From positions 4,154,001-4,218,000 of the forward strand of contig NC_012522.1 of assembly GCF_000010805.1 (NCBI RefSeq): DNA of 64,000 nucleotides, written 5' to 3'. The translations under genes were made by a program, and so were the position numbers. The stretch comes from Rhodococcus opacus B4 (lineage in GTDB: Bacteria > Actinomycetota > Actinomycetes > Mycobacteriales > Mycobacteriaceae). Under the pieces are notes generated by a model. It ran no database searches. It was not told the DNA's origin and saw nothing but the letters and a program-made list of their open reading frames with translations. Below, piece by piece: positions 34,363-42,334 of the stretch; the first letter of the stretch is position 1, and every line of letters starts with the position of its first letter.

Positions 34363-36039
34363 TCACGGTTGGCCGATGTAGCGGTGGACGAGCATCACGG
34401 CCATGGCACCTTCGCCGACCGCCGACGCCACCCGCTTCGCCGACTCGGAGCGCACGTCACCTGCCGCGAAGATCCCCGGGACGCTCGTCTCGAGGTGGTG
34501 GGGGAGACGGTCGAGGGGCCAGCCGCTCGGTGGCTTTCCGTCGACGACCAGATCGGGCCCGGACACGACGAACCCGTTCTCGTCCCGCGCGACGACGCCG
34601 TCGAGCCATTCGGTGCGCGGTGCGGCGCCGATGAACAGGAACAGGAACCCGGCGTCGACGGTGTCCTCGTCCCCGGTCGCGTTGTTGCGCAGCCGGACCT
34701 TCTCGAGGTGGCCCTCGCCCTCGACGCCGATCACCTCGGTGCACGGCCGGACGTGGATGCGCGGGTTCCGTTCGATCTGCTGGACGAGGTAGTACGACAT
34801 CGAATCCTCGAGCGACTGCGCCCGCACCACGATGGTGACGGATCGGGCGCCCCGCGACAGGTAGACGGCGGCCTGCCCGGCGGAGTTGGCCCCGCCGACG
34901 ATGTACACGTCCTGGTCGGTGCAGCGGGCGGCCTCGGTGACGGCGGAGCCGTAGTAGACGCCGCGCCCGGTGAGGTCGTCGACTCCGGGCGCGGGATGAC
35001 GCCGGTAGGAGACGCCGGTCGCCAGGATCACCGTGTGCGCGTCGATGGTGTCGCCGTCTGCGAACCGGACGGTGCGCGCCGACCCGTTGACCTCGAGGGC
35101 CACGACGTCGCGGGTGGTGATCAGTTCCGCCCCGAACCGGGTTGCCTGTCTGCGGGCCCGCTCGGCCAGCTGCGCGCCGGACACGCCGTCGGGGAATCCG
35201 AGATAGTTCTCGATCCGTGAGCTCTGACCTGCCTGCCCACCGGTCGCCGTCCGCTCGATCAGCGCGGTGCGCAGTCCCTCCGAGGCGCCGTACACGGCGG
35301 CGCCGAGACCGGCCGGTCCGCCGCCGACGACCACGAGGTCGTAGAAGTTCTCCGACGGGTCGGTCCGGAGACCGAGACGCCTGCCGAGTTCGGTGTCGGA
35401 CGGCTCGACGAGGCATTCGCCGTCGGCGCAGATCACCACCGGCAGGCGGCGGCCGTCCTCCCCGGCGGCGCTGAGCAACCGCCCGCCCTCCGGCTCGTCC
35501 GACATGTACCAGCGGTACGACAGCTGGTTGCGGGCCAGGAACTCGCGCACCTCCGACGACCGCGGCGCCCAGCGGTGGCCCACGACCTTCGTCTCCTCGG
35601 CGGGGTGGTGATCGGACGACGCCCACGCCTCGAGCAGTGCGTCGACCACCGGGTACAGCTTCTCCTCGGGCGGATCCCACGGTTTGAGCAGGTAGTGGTC
35701 GAGGTCGATGACGTTGATCGCCTCGATGGCCGCATCTGTGTCGGCGTATGCGGTGAGCAGCACGCGCCGCGCCAGCGGGTACAGATCCATGGCCTTCTCG
35801 AGGAACTCGATGCCGCTCATCGCCGGCATGCGGTAGTCGGCGAGGATCGCGGCGACGGGATCGCCCCGCAGCTTCATCTGCTTCATCGCATCGAGGGCGG
35901 ACTCGCCGGATTCGGCGCGAATGATGCGGTACCGCTCGCCGTAGCGGCGCCGGAGGTCGCGGGCGACGGCGCGGGACACCCCTGGGTCGTCGTCGACGGT
36001 GAGAATCGCCGGCTTGCCGCTCGCTACGGGATTGTTCAC
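34363..36039 (-). CDS. Response regulator fused to a thioredoxin-reductase-like domain lacking CxxC
   Basis: 558 residues. The receiver domain (about 10-125) has VDDDPG, the phospho-acceptor Asp68 in LADYRMP, Thr96 and Lys119. A glutaredoxin-fold-like middle (about 160-225) holds only ICADGEC. The rest is a two-domain FAD/NADPH reductase with GGGPAG, GGQAGQSSRIENYLGFP, VGGANSAGQAA and FAAGDVR. At the place of the redox CATC, the sequence reads VYYGSAVTEA (361-370), so disulfide chemistry is not expected. First gene of the operon with the histidine kinase and UBP finger. Probably a phosphorylation-gated flavoprotein. Confidence 0.9.
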   Translation of the reverse strand: MNNPVASGKPAILTVDDDPGVSRAVARDLRRRYGERYRIIRAESGESALDAMKQMKLRGDPVAAILADYRMPAMSGIEFLEKAMDLYPLARRVLLTAYADTDAAIEAINVIDLDHYLLKPWDPPEEKLYPVVDALLEAWASSDHHPAEETKVVGHRWAPRSSEVREFLARNQLSYRWYMSDEPEGGRLLSAAGEDGRRLPVVICADGECLVEPSDTELGRRLGLRTDPSENFYDLVVVGGGPAGLGAAVYGASEGLRTALIERTATGGQAGQSSRIENYLGFPDGVSGAQLAERARRQATRFGAELITTRDVVALEVNGSARTVRFADGDTIDAHTVILATGVSYRRHPAPGVDDLTGRGVYYGSAVTEAARCTDQDVYIVGGANSAGQAAVYLSRGARSVTIVVRAQSLEDSMSYYLVQQIERNPRIHVRPCTEVIGVEGEGHLEKVRLRNNATGDEDTVDAGFLFLFIGAAPRTEWLDGVVARDENGFVVSGPDLVVDGKPPSGWPLDRLPHHLETSVPGIFAAGDVRSESAKRVASAVGEGAMAVMLVHRYIGQP

Positions 36040-36123
36040 GCACGCCCTCTCGTCCGTACAGAACTGCGAGGTACTCCAGGGCTTTCGAGTATTGCCCCGG
36101 CGCGCGCCTTTGTCGACCGTGAT

Positions 36124-36831
36124 TCAGCGCTGGTGCTGCATCGGCGCGGTCTCCGCGGGAACGCCGCGCCGTCGTGACCAGGCAGCGCGGACCGCGGCGC
36201 CGGCCAGTGCCAGCACGACCACGGCGGCGCCGGCGATCGGGCCCGCGGGGTTGCCGGGCAGCAGACCCTCGAGCAGCAACCAGACGCCGAATGCGAAGAA
36301 CAGCACTGCCGCGCCGACGCGGATGACGCTCTCGGGGAGGTGCTTGCCCAGCACGGCGCCGACCACGATGGCCAGGGCGTCGGCCGCCACCATGCCGACC
36401 GTCGAGCCGATCCACACGCCGATCGTGTCGTGGTCGGTGGCGAGGGTGATGGTGGCGAGCATGGTCTTGTCGCCGAGTTCGGCGAGGAAGAACGCGGAGG
36501 TGACGGCCAGGAACGCGGAGCGGGCGGCGCGGCCCGCCTTGAGTTGCTCGTCTTCGCTGAGGTTGTCGCCGCGCAGGGTCCAGGCGCCGAAGATCAGGAA
36601 GGCGAGGCCGCCGACGATGCTGATCGCCGCGGTCGGGAGCGCGACGCCGAGGTAGTGGCCGACGGCCACGGACACCAGATGGACCACGGTGGTGGCGACG
36701 GTGATGCCGGCGATCACGACCCACCAGCGGTAGCGCAGGGCGAACGTCATCGCCATCAGCTGAGACTTGTCGCCCAGTTCGGCGACGAAGATCACACCGA
36801 AACTCAGCAGAGCGGCGGTAAGCACGAGCAT
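36124..36831 (-). CDS. GDT1/TMEM165-family Mn2+ (Ca2+) exporter
   Basis: 235 residues from ATG 36831, with GGAGGAGG upstream. Two copies of the family motif E-x-G-D-K-S/T occur (VAELGDKSQ at 17-25, LAELGDKTM in the second half), each followed by helices; about six membrane segments in all. Members move Mn2+ or Ca2+ out of the cytosol in exchange for protons. The leader carries a yybP-ykoY riboswitch, which makes Mn2+ export the likely job. The frame open upstream of this ATG runs through the riboswitch and is not coding. Confidence 0.92.
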   Translation of the reverse strand: MLVLTAALLSFGVIFVAELGDKSQLMAMTFALRYRWWVVIAGITVATTVVHLVSVAVGHYLGVALPTAAISIVGGLAFLIFGAWTLRGDNLSEDEQLKAGRAARSAFLAVTSAFFLAELGDKTMLATITLATDHDTIGVWIGSTVGMVAADALAIVVGAVLGKHLPESVIRVGAAVLFFAFGVWLLLEGLLPGNPAGPIAGAAVVVLALAGAAVRAAWSRRRGVPAETAPMQHQR

Positions 36832-36894
36832 CCTCCTCCAGGCGGTCGGTCGGAGGATGACAGGTGGATTCCTCCGGCCTGGCAAACGCGGGTG

Positions 36895-37022
36895 CGTCTG
36901 CCCGGCCGAAGGTCTCGCCCACCGGCACCGGATTCGGTGACGGTTCGCCAGGCCGGGTCCGGTGCGGTGACGCAACGAGCCAGTATGTCGACACAGGCGA
37001 TTGGGGGCTACTCCCCTTCGAT
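36895..37022 (-). promoter_or_regulatory. yybP-ykoY manganese riboswitch
   Basis: On the - strand the leader reads GAAGGGGAGTAGCCCCC (37006-37020 area), then GTCGACATACTGG, GCCTGGCGAACCGTCACCG, and GGGCGAGACCTTCGGCC near 36906-36920. These are the conserved elements of the yybP-ykoY aptamer (GGGGAGUAGC, ACAUACU, GAGACCUU). After it, GGAGGA and TCCTCC near 36840-36875 can form an expression hairpin close to the ribosome site. The known ligand is Mn2+, switching on exporter expression. Confidence 0.88.
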
Positions 37023-37105
37023 GCCCGTAACGTTAGCGTGACCTATTCGAAAAGGCAAAGGCAGCAGTAAGTTTGGGGCACCGACCGCGAAAATTTCGGT
37101 ATCCC

Positions 37106-37633
37106 TCACGAGGCCAGCAGCATGGCCAAAACGGCGGTGTCGGGATCGCTGATCGGGTCGATGCCGACCCGGCTGACCATGGACGTCACCGTCCCGTCCG
37201 CCTCCGCCTCCACCCACGCCGCCCGGTGCTCGAGCCCGAGATGGGGAAGTCCCGGCAGCAGGACGCACCCCGAGGCCGCGCCCGCGCACTCGGGGAGCGA
37301 CGGCGTGGTCTCGGACGGTGGGTGCAGCATCATCAGCGCCGGCGGCTGATGATCCGCGAACCGGCCCGGAGCGAGCGCGAACTCCCCGAGGACGGTGCCC
37401 TCGGCCACCACCAGGCCGACCGTCTCGGGCTCGGGTTCCTCGGGCAGGTCCTCGTGCGCGCCGAAGACCGTGGTGGTGTGGAGCAATCCCGGAACGCACG
37501 CCACCCGCACGGCGAGCGCCAGGAGCTGAGCCCATTCCTTGGTGGTGTCGGGCCAGCGCCCGGAAATGACGAATCCCCGCAAAGTACCCGCGGCCTGGAA
37601 GGGCGAGATGCCGATGTAGCCGTCCCTGTTCAT
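37106..37633 (-). CDS. Conserved hypothetical protein, about 175 residues
   Basis: Start ATG 37633 has GAGGAGGCAGAG upstream. The sequence (MNRDGYIGISPFQAAGTLRG) is globular with no membrane helix or known motif; Cys and His occur but form no clear site. I do not recognise it. It lies between the riboswitch-controlled exporter and the divergent polyphosphate-polymerase-like operon. Confidence 0.65.
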   Translation of the reverse strand: MNRDGYIGISPFQAAGTLRGFVISGRWPDTTKEWAQLLALAVRVACVPGLLHTTTVFGAHEDLPEEPEPETVGLVVAEGTVLGEFALAPGRFADHQPPALMMLHPPSETTPSLPECAGAASGCVLLPGLPHLGLEHRAAWVEAEADGTVTSMVSRVGIDPISDPDTAVLAMLLAS

Positions 37634-37888
37634 CTCTGCCTCCTCGGTGTGATGACACGCTGCGAACACGCCTGGTTCTGCACACCTCGTTGGGTACTTG
37701 AAGGATGCGCCCGACAATGCCTGGCACACAAGAGCATGTGAGTGCTAATCGTCCCTGGTGAACGCAAATACGCTCACGGATGAACGGCATCTGACGGTTC
37801 GGCGTACAGAAAACTGCCAGCTTTACTGCAGGTTTACTCGAGGCGCGGCGGTTGAGGTGGGAGAGTCCACCGACGAAAGGCCGAAAGT

Positions 37889-38743
37889 ATGGGACCGTCC
37901 GCGCCCGAACCGGAAGCATCCGGATACCTGAAGACTGCCAGCGCGCTGCATGCGTTCAACCGCTACGAGATCAAGTACCTCGCCCAGGAGTCGAACGTCG
38001 CCCGCCTCCGCGCGGCACTCTCCGCGCACATGGCGTCCGACGAATTCTCGCCGGTGGGCGGCTACCCCGTGACGAGTCTCTACTACGACACCCAGAATCT
38101 GCGCTTCTACTGGGAGAAGATCGAGGGCCTGAAGTTCCGCCGCAAACTGCGGGTGCGGCTGTACGGTCCGCCCGCGGAGGCCACCGCCGAGACCCCCGTC
38201 TACGTGGAGATCAAACAGCGGGTCAACCGGGTCACCCAGAAACGCCGGATCAAGCTGCCGTACTCGGATGCGATGCGGCTGTGCAACGCCCGTCGGCCGA
38301 TCGACCACGACGAGTCCGCCCGGCCCTTCGTGAACGAGGTCACGATGCTCGTCGGCAACCTCGACCTGTGCCCGACTGTCACCACGGGGTACCTCCGGGA
38401 AGCGTTCGTGGGCACGGACGCCGATCTGGGGCTGCGCGTCACGATCGACCACCGGGTGCACGGGCGCGACCGCGACTTCCACTTCGCGGCACCGGCCGAG
38501 AACCGCTTCATCATTCCGCCGCACCTGTGCATCGTCGAGATCAAGGCCAACGAGCGGGTGCCCTACTGGGTCACCGATCTCACCGCGCGACTGGACATGT
38601 CGGTGGTCCGGGTCTCGAAGTACTGCCAGAGCGTGGAGGCCTTCGGGCTCGCTCCCCGATCCTGTCTGCACGTGCCCGACGAGCTCTTCCCGTCCCCGGC
38701 CGACCACGGCCGTACCCTCGCGAAAACAGGAACCCCGTCATGA
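37889..38743 (+). CDS. VTC-domain (polyphosphate polymerase-like) protein
   Basis: 284 residues. The tunnel-fold residues of VTC domains are present: RYEIKY (25-30), TSLYYDT, basic strands KLRVRLYG, VEIKQRVNRVTQKRR, and a late CIVEIKANE. In yeast Vtc4 these bind triphosphate and build polyphosphate from ATP. No membrane helix is present, so it is cytosolic, possibly docked to the DUF4956 membrane protein encoded next (ATGA overlap). Part of a VTC/DUF4956/CotH gene set seen in other bacteria. Confidence 0.88.
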   Translation: MGPSAPEPEASGYLKTASALHAFNRYEIKYLAQESNVARLRAALSAHMASDEFSPVGGYPVTSLYYDTQNLRFYWEKIEGLKFRRKLRVRLYGPPAEATAETPVYVEIKQRVNRVTQKRRIKLPYSDAMRLCNARRPIDHDESARPFVNEVTMLVGNLDLCPTVTTGYLREAFVGTDADLGLRVTIDHRVHGRDRDFHFAAPAENRFIIPPHLCIVEIKANERVPYWVTDLTARLDMSVVRVSKYCQSVEAFGLAPRSCLHVPDELFPSPADHGRTLAKTGTPS

Positions 38744-39417
38744 ATTTCGATCTCCAGGATCTCAGCGGAACGTTCTCGACGTTCGACATCGCCGTCTCGC
38801 TCGCGCTGTCGTTCGTGCTGTCGGCGATCATCGGATACGTCTACCGCCTGACGCACAAGAACGTCTCGTACAGCCAGTCCTACGTCCAGACTCTCGTGAT
38901 GGTCGGCATGGTCATCACTCTGATCATGCTGGTGGTCGGTTCCAACATCGCCCGCGCGTTCGCGCTCGTCGGTGCGCTGTCGGTGGTGCGATTCCGCAAC
39001 GCGATCAAGGAAACCCGCGACGTCGGGTTCATCTTCCTGGTGATGGCGATCGGCATGACGACGGGCACCCGGTTCTACGTGCTCGCCATCGCCGCCACGG
39101 TCGCGATCTGCCTCGTGCTGGTCCTGATGAGCCGGTTCGACATGTTCAAGCTGGACGTGCAGCGTCAGGTGGTGAAGGTGCAGGTGCCGCCGGAGGCCGG
39201 ATACACCGCCCTCGTGGAGGACGTGCTGATCGAATACACCAAGGAGTTCGAGTTGGTGAGCACCGAGTCGGTGCGGTCGGGCGCGCTCACCGAGCTGTAC
39301 TACACGGCGCGGCTGAAGCCGGGCAGGAAACCGGCGGAACTGATCTCGGCGCTCAGCGGGGTCAACACGGGCCAGCGGGTCACCGTCCTCACCGGTTACG
39401 ACCAAACCGACATCTGA
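38740..39417 (+). CDS. DUF4956 membrane protein
   Basis: 225 residues. Four hydrophobic segments lie in the first 140 residues, with the family signature ARAFALVGALSVVRFRNAIKETRDVGFIF between helices. The C-terminal third is a soluble domain. Start and stop overlap the genes on each side (ATGA and TGATG), so the three proteins are made together. DUF4956 proteins regularly accompany VTC-type polymerases; a role as polymer channel or anchor is inference. Confidence 0.88.
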   Translation: MNFDLQDLSGTFSTFDIAVSLALSFVLSAIIGYVYRLTHKNVSYSQSYVQTLVMVGMVITLIMLVVGSNIARAFALVGALSVVRFRNAIKETRDVGFIFLVMAIGMTTGTRFYVLAIAATVAICLVLVLMSRFDMFKLDVQRQVVKVQVPPEAGYTALVEDVLIEYTKEFELVSTESVRSGALTELYYTARLKPGRKPAELISALSGVNTGQRVTVLTGYDQTDI

Positions 39418-40916
39418 TGCGCCGCAGACTCGTCCACCGGCTGCCGACTCCGCTCCGACAGCACTGGAAGATCCTCGCCGCCTTCCTCGCGTTCGTGGCG
39501 GTAGCGGTCGGTGTGTTCGGTCAGGCGCGGGTGCGGCCGTACATCACAGGCGACGCAACGGTCATCGCCTCCGACATCACCGAGAACGTCGCCGGGTCGG
39601 TCGATTTCTTCGACACGGGGACGTCGCACGACGTGAGCATCGAGTACTCGCAGTCCGACTACGACGACATGATCGCCGCCTACCGGGACGAGGGCGAGAA
39701 GAAGTGGATCACCGCCGACATCACGATCGACGGCACCCTCGTCACCGACGTCGGGGTGCGGCTGAAGGGCAACTCCACCCTGATGGGGCTTCGGGGGACC
39801 GGCGGCGGGCAACCCGGAATGCCGGAGGGGCGGGAACCTCCCGCGGGAATGGACGGGGGAATGGGGACGCCTGCGGGCGGAGGTGCCGGCGGCGGCATGG
39901 TCACGCTGTCGGCCGACGACCCGGCGTCGCTGCCACTGCTGATCAGCTTCGACAAGTACGTGTCGGGGCGGGCGTACCAGGGGATGACGCAGCTGTCGGT
40001 CCGGCCGGGCTCGCCCGTGCTGAACGAGGCGGTGGCACTGTCGCTGACCGCCGAATCCGGTCAGCCCACCCAGCGGTACGCCTACACCACGTATTCGGTG
40101 AACGGGTCGCCGACGCAGACCCGGCTCGTGCTCGAGCACCCCGACGAGGGATACGCGAACTCGCTGTTCGACAGTGACGGCGTCCTCTACAAGGCCGATG
40201 CCAACTCGAGTTTCACGTATCAGGGTGACGACCAGACCACCTATGCGGATCAGTTCACCCAGATCAACGCCGAGGGCTCGCAGGACCTGCAGCCGATCAT
40301 CACCTTTCTGAAATGGCTGGACGGTGCGTCCGACGAGCAGTTCGATGCCGAACTCGCCGACCGGGTGGACGTCGCATCCTTCGCCCGGTACGTCGCCACC
40401 CAGAATCTGCTGGTCAACAGCGACGACATGGCGGGCCCGGGCAAGAACTACTACCTCTGGTACGACCTGGGGACGAAGAGGATCTCCGTCGTGTCCTGGG
40501 ATCTCAACCTCGCGCTGAGCGGCAACTCCGATGCGGGCCCGCACGACTCGATCGGGATGGGCGGCGGTGCCAGACCGGGCGGCGGCGTACAGGAAGGCGG
40601 TCCCGGCGGCATGCCCGGTGGTGAGATGCCCGGCGGTGACATGCCCGGCGGCGGACGTGGCGGGAACGCGCTGAAGGAACGATTCCTGGCCTCGGAGGCG
40701 TTCACGAGCGTGTACGAGGACGCCTACCGCGATCTCTACGCCCAGCTGTTCGGGAGCGGCCGGGCCACCCAGATCCTCGACGAGATCGCGCAGACGGTAC
40801 CGATATCCGACGGGCTGAGCGAAGAGAAACTCGCGTCGGAGGTCGGGAGCCTGCGTGCGCGGTTGCAGGCCCGCGCCGACGGACTCGCCGCGAACGACGT
40901 GATCGCCGCCGGGTAG
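39417..40916 (+). CDS. Membrane-anchored CotH-kinase-family protein
   Basis: 499 residues. One N-terminal membrane helix (ILAAFLAFVAVAVGVFG) places the rest outside. The CotH domain begins near VSIEYSQSDYDDM and GVRLKGNS, and its catalytic part is NSDDMAGPGKNYYLWYD followed by ISVVSWDLN. CotH proteins are secreted kinases that phosphorylate surface proteins. Two Gly/Met/Pro-rich stretches (about 125-165 and 380-420) are inserted, the second after the catalytic Asp. Last of three overlapping genes with the VTC and DUF4956 proteins. Confidence 0.88.
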   Translation: MRRRLVHRLPTPLRQHWKILAAFLAFVAVAVGVFGQARVRPYITGDATVIASDITENVAGSVDFFDTGTSHDVSIEYSQSDYDDMIAAYRDEGEKKWITADITIDGTLVTDVGVRLKGNSTLMGLRGTGGGQPGMPEGREPPAGMDGGMGTPAGGGAGGGMVTLSADDPASLPLLISFDKYVSGRAYQGMTQLSVRPGSPVLNEAVALSLTAESGQPTQRYAYTTYSVNGSPTQTRLVLEHPDEGYANSLFDSDGVLYKADANSSFTYQGDDQTTYADQFTQINAEGSQDLQPIITFLKWLDGASDEQFDAELADRVDVASFARYVATQNLLVNSDDMAGPGKNYYLWYDLGTKRISVVSWDLNLALSGNSDAGPHDSIGMGGGARPGGGVQEGGPGGMPGGEMPGGDMPGGGRGGNALKERFLASEAFTSVYEDAYRDLYAQLFGSGRATQILDEIAQTVPISDGLSEEKLASEVGSLRARLQARADGLAANDVIAAG

Positions 40917-40981
40917 AGCTCTCAGAGAATCCTCAGAATCGTCACAATCTGCCGCTACGAAAGGCACCTATCCTCACCGGA

Positions 40982-42331
40982 ATGACCTCTGAGCGCGCAC
41001 GGAATTCCGCGAATCACGCCCGAACCGAGTCGACGCGAAAGGTCCTCACACCGCGGCGGGTCGCCGCGGCCGCCATGGCCGGTCTGGTGCTGGTATCCGC
41101 CTGCGGGCTCGGATACGTGTTCTTCGGCGACGGCGCGGCGGACAGCCGGACGGTGGCGATCGTCAACACCGACGCCGGCGCGACGGTCGACGGAAAACCG
41201 GTGCGGGCGAGCGACACCCTGATCGAGAAGCTCGAGGCGAACGAGGCCTTCGACTGGCAGGTGGTCGACGCGGGCGCCGCCGCGGGCGGCGACTGGTTCG
41301 CCACGGTGACCGTGCCGGAGGATTTCAGCGAGGCCGTCTCCTCGGTGTGGGGCGCGAAGCCGCGGCAGGCGACCCTCGACCTCGACGTCGCGGGTTCCGA
41401 CTCCGCGGCATCCGAGGAATTGTCCGGGGTGGTGTCCTCGCAGATCGGCGCGGACGGCATCACGGATCTGCTGGCGGATATGTCCTCGTCGCGGACGCGG
41501 TTCCAGCAGGCGGGAATGACGGCCGGGTTCCTCGCGGCCGGGACCGCCGCGGCGGACGATGCGGCGCAACAACTCACCGAGGGCGCCGACACTCTTCTCC
41601 CGTATCTCGAGACGGCGCGAGCCGGCTCGGTGCAACTGCTGGATGTGGCCGATCAGGTGGCAGGCGTGGTCGGCGAGACGACGGGAACTGCAAACAACCT
41701 TGCGGACCGGCTGAGCGCGCTCGGGCTGACCCTGGGTGAGGCGAACGACAGTGCCACCCAGATGCGCACCAGGATCGACGACGCGATCCGCGTCCTCGAC
41801 GGCACTCCCGTTGCACCGGACGTGGTCCCGTCGCTCCGGCAGGTCGGTGCCGACCTGGACCTGCTCTCCTCGCAGCTGGGTTCGGTGCCCGGTCTGCTCG
41901 GCGGACAGGTCGGCCCCGACACCGACCTCGGCGAACTCGTGCGCGTAGCGATGGGTCAACTCACCGACGCCAGCAATCAGCTGAGCAGCGGTGCACGGCA
42001 ACTGAACGACGGCATCGTCCCGATCGCCGATCAGGCGCCGGCGATGCTCGAGGGCGCCACCTCGCAGATCGTCGACGGGTTCGCGAAGCTGAAGACGCTG
42101 TCCGGGCAGCTGTCCACCGACCTCAACAACGGGGTCACGGCGATGCCGGTGCGGACGGCGGCGCAGCAGAACCAGTTGGCGACGGTGCTCGCCGAACCGG
42201 TCGCGGTGAGTCGCACCGTGTCCGCGCCGACACCGATCCTCACCGCCGAGCACCTCGCCGTCGGCTTCGGGATCACCACGGTGCTGCTCGCGGGCGCCGT
42301 CGTGTGGATGGGACTGCGGCGCAGGGCCTGA
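40982..42331 (+). CDS. YhgE/Pip-like two-helix membrane protein
   Basis: 449 residues. One helix near 27-48 and one at the end (VGFGITTVLLAGAVVWMGL) enclose a large extracellular helical part with VAIVNTDAGATVDGKPV near its start and DLNNGVTAMP near its end. The pattern AIVNxDxG plus long coiled segments recalls the extracellular part of YhgE/Pip (phage infection protein) and MmpL/ABC-2-associated proteins, but the multi-helix C-terminal half of Pip is missing. It follows the CotH gene by 65 bp on the same strand. Function unknown. Confidence 0.7.
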   Translation: MTSERARNSANHARTESTRKVLTPRRVAAAAMAGLVLVSACGLGYVFFGDGAADSRTVAIVNTDAGATVDGKPVRASDTLIEKLEANEAFDWQVVDAGAAAGGDWFATVTVPEDFSEAVSSVWGAKPRQATLDLDVAGSDSAASEELSGVVSSQIGADGITDLLADMSSSRTRFQQAGMTAGFLAAGTAAADDAAQQLTEGADTLLPYLETARAGSVQLLDVADQVAGVVGETTGTANNLADRLSALGLTLGEANDSATQMRTRIDDAIRVLDGTPVAPDVVPSLRQVGADLDLLSSQLGSVPGLLGGQVGPDTDLGELVRVAMGQLTDASNQLSSGARQLNDGIVPIADQAPAMLEGATSQIVDGFAKLKTLSGQLSTDLNNGVTAMPVRTAAQQNQLATVLAEPVAVSRTVSAPTPILTAEHLAVGFGITTVLLAGAVVWMGLRRRA

Positions 42332-42334
42332 CCG

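Noticed and set aside
33007-35220. 737-codon + strand frame
   Set aside because: Runs antisense across the histidine kinase and fused regulator, both of which have full motif sets; the long open frame is a GC effect.
36832-36975. N-terminal extension of the GDT1-type protein
   Set aside because: The extension would be translated from the riboswitch aptamer; ATG 36831 has a strong ribosome site.
34457-36994. 845-codon - strand frame overlapping the fused regulator in another frame
   Set aside because: Arg-rich shadow with no motif; the 558-codon frame carries all receiver and flavoprotein motifs.
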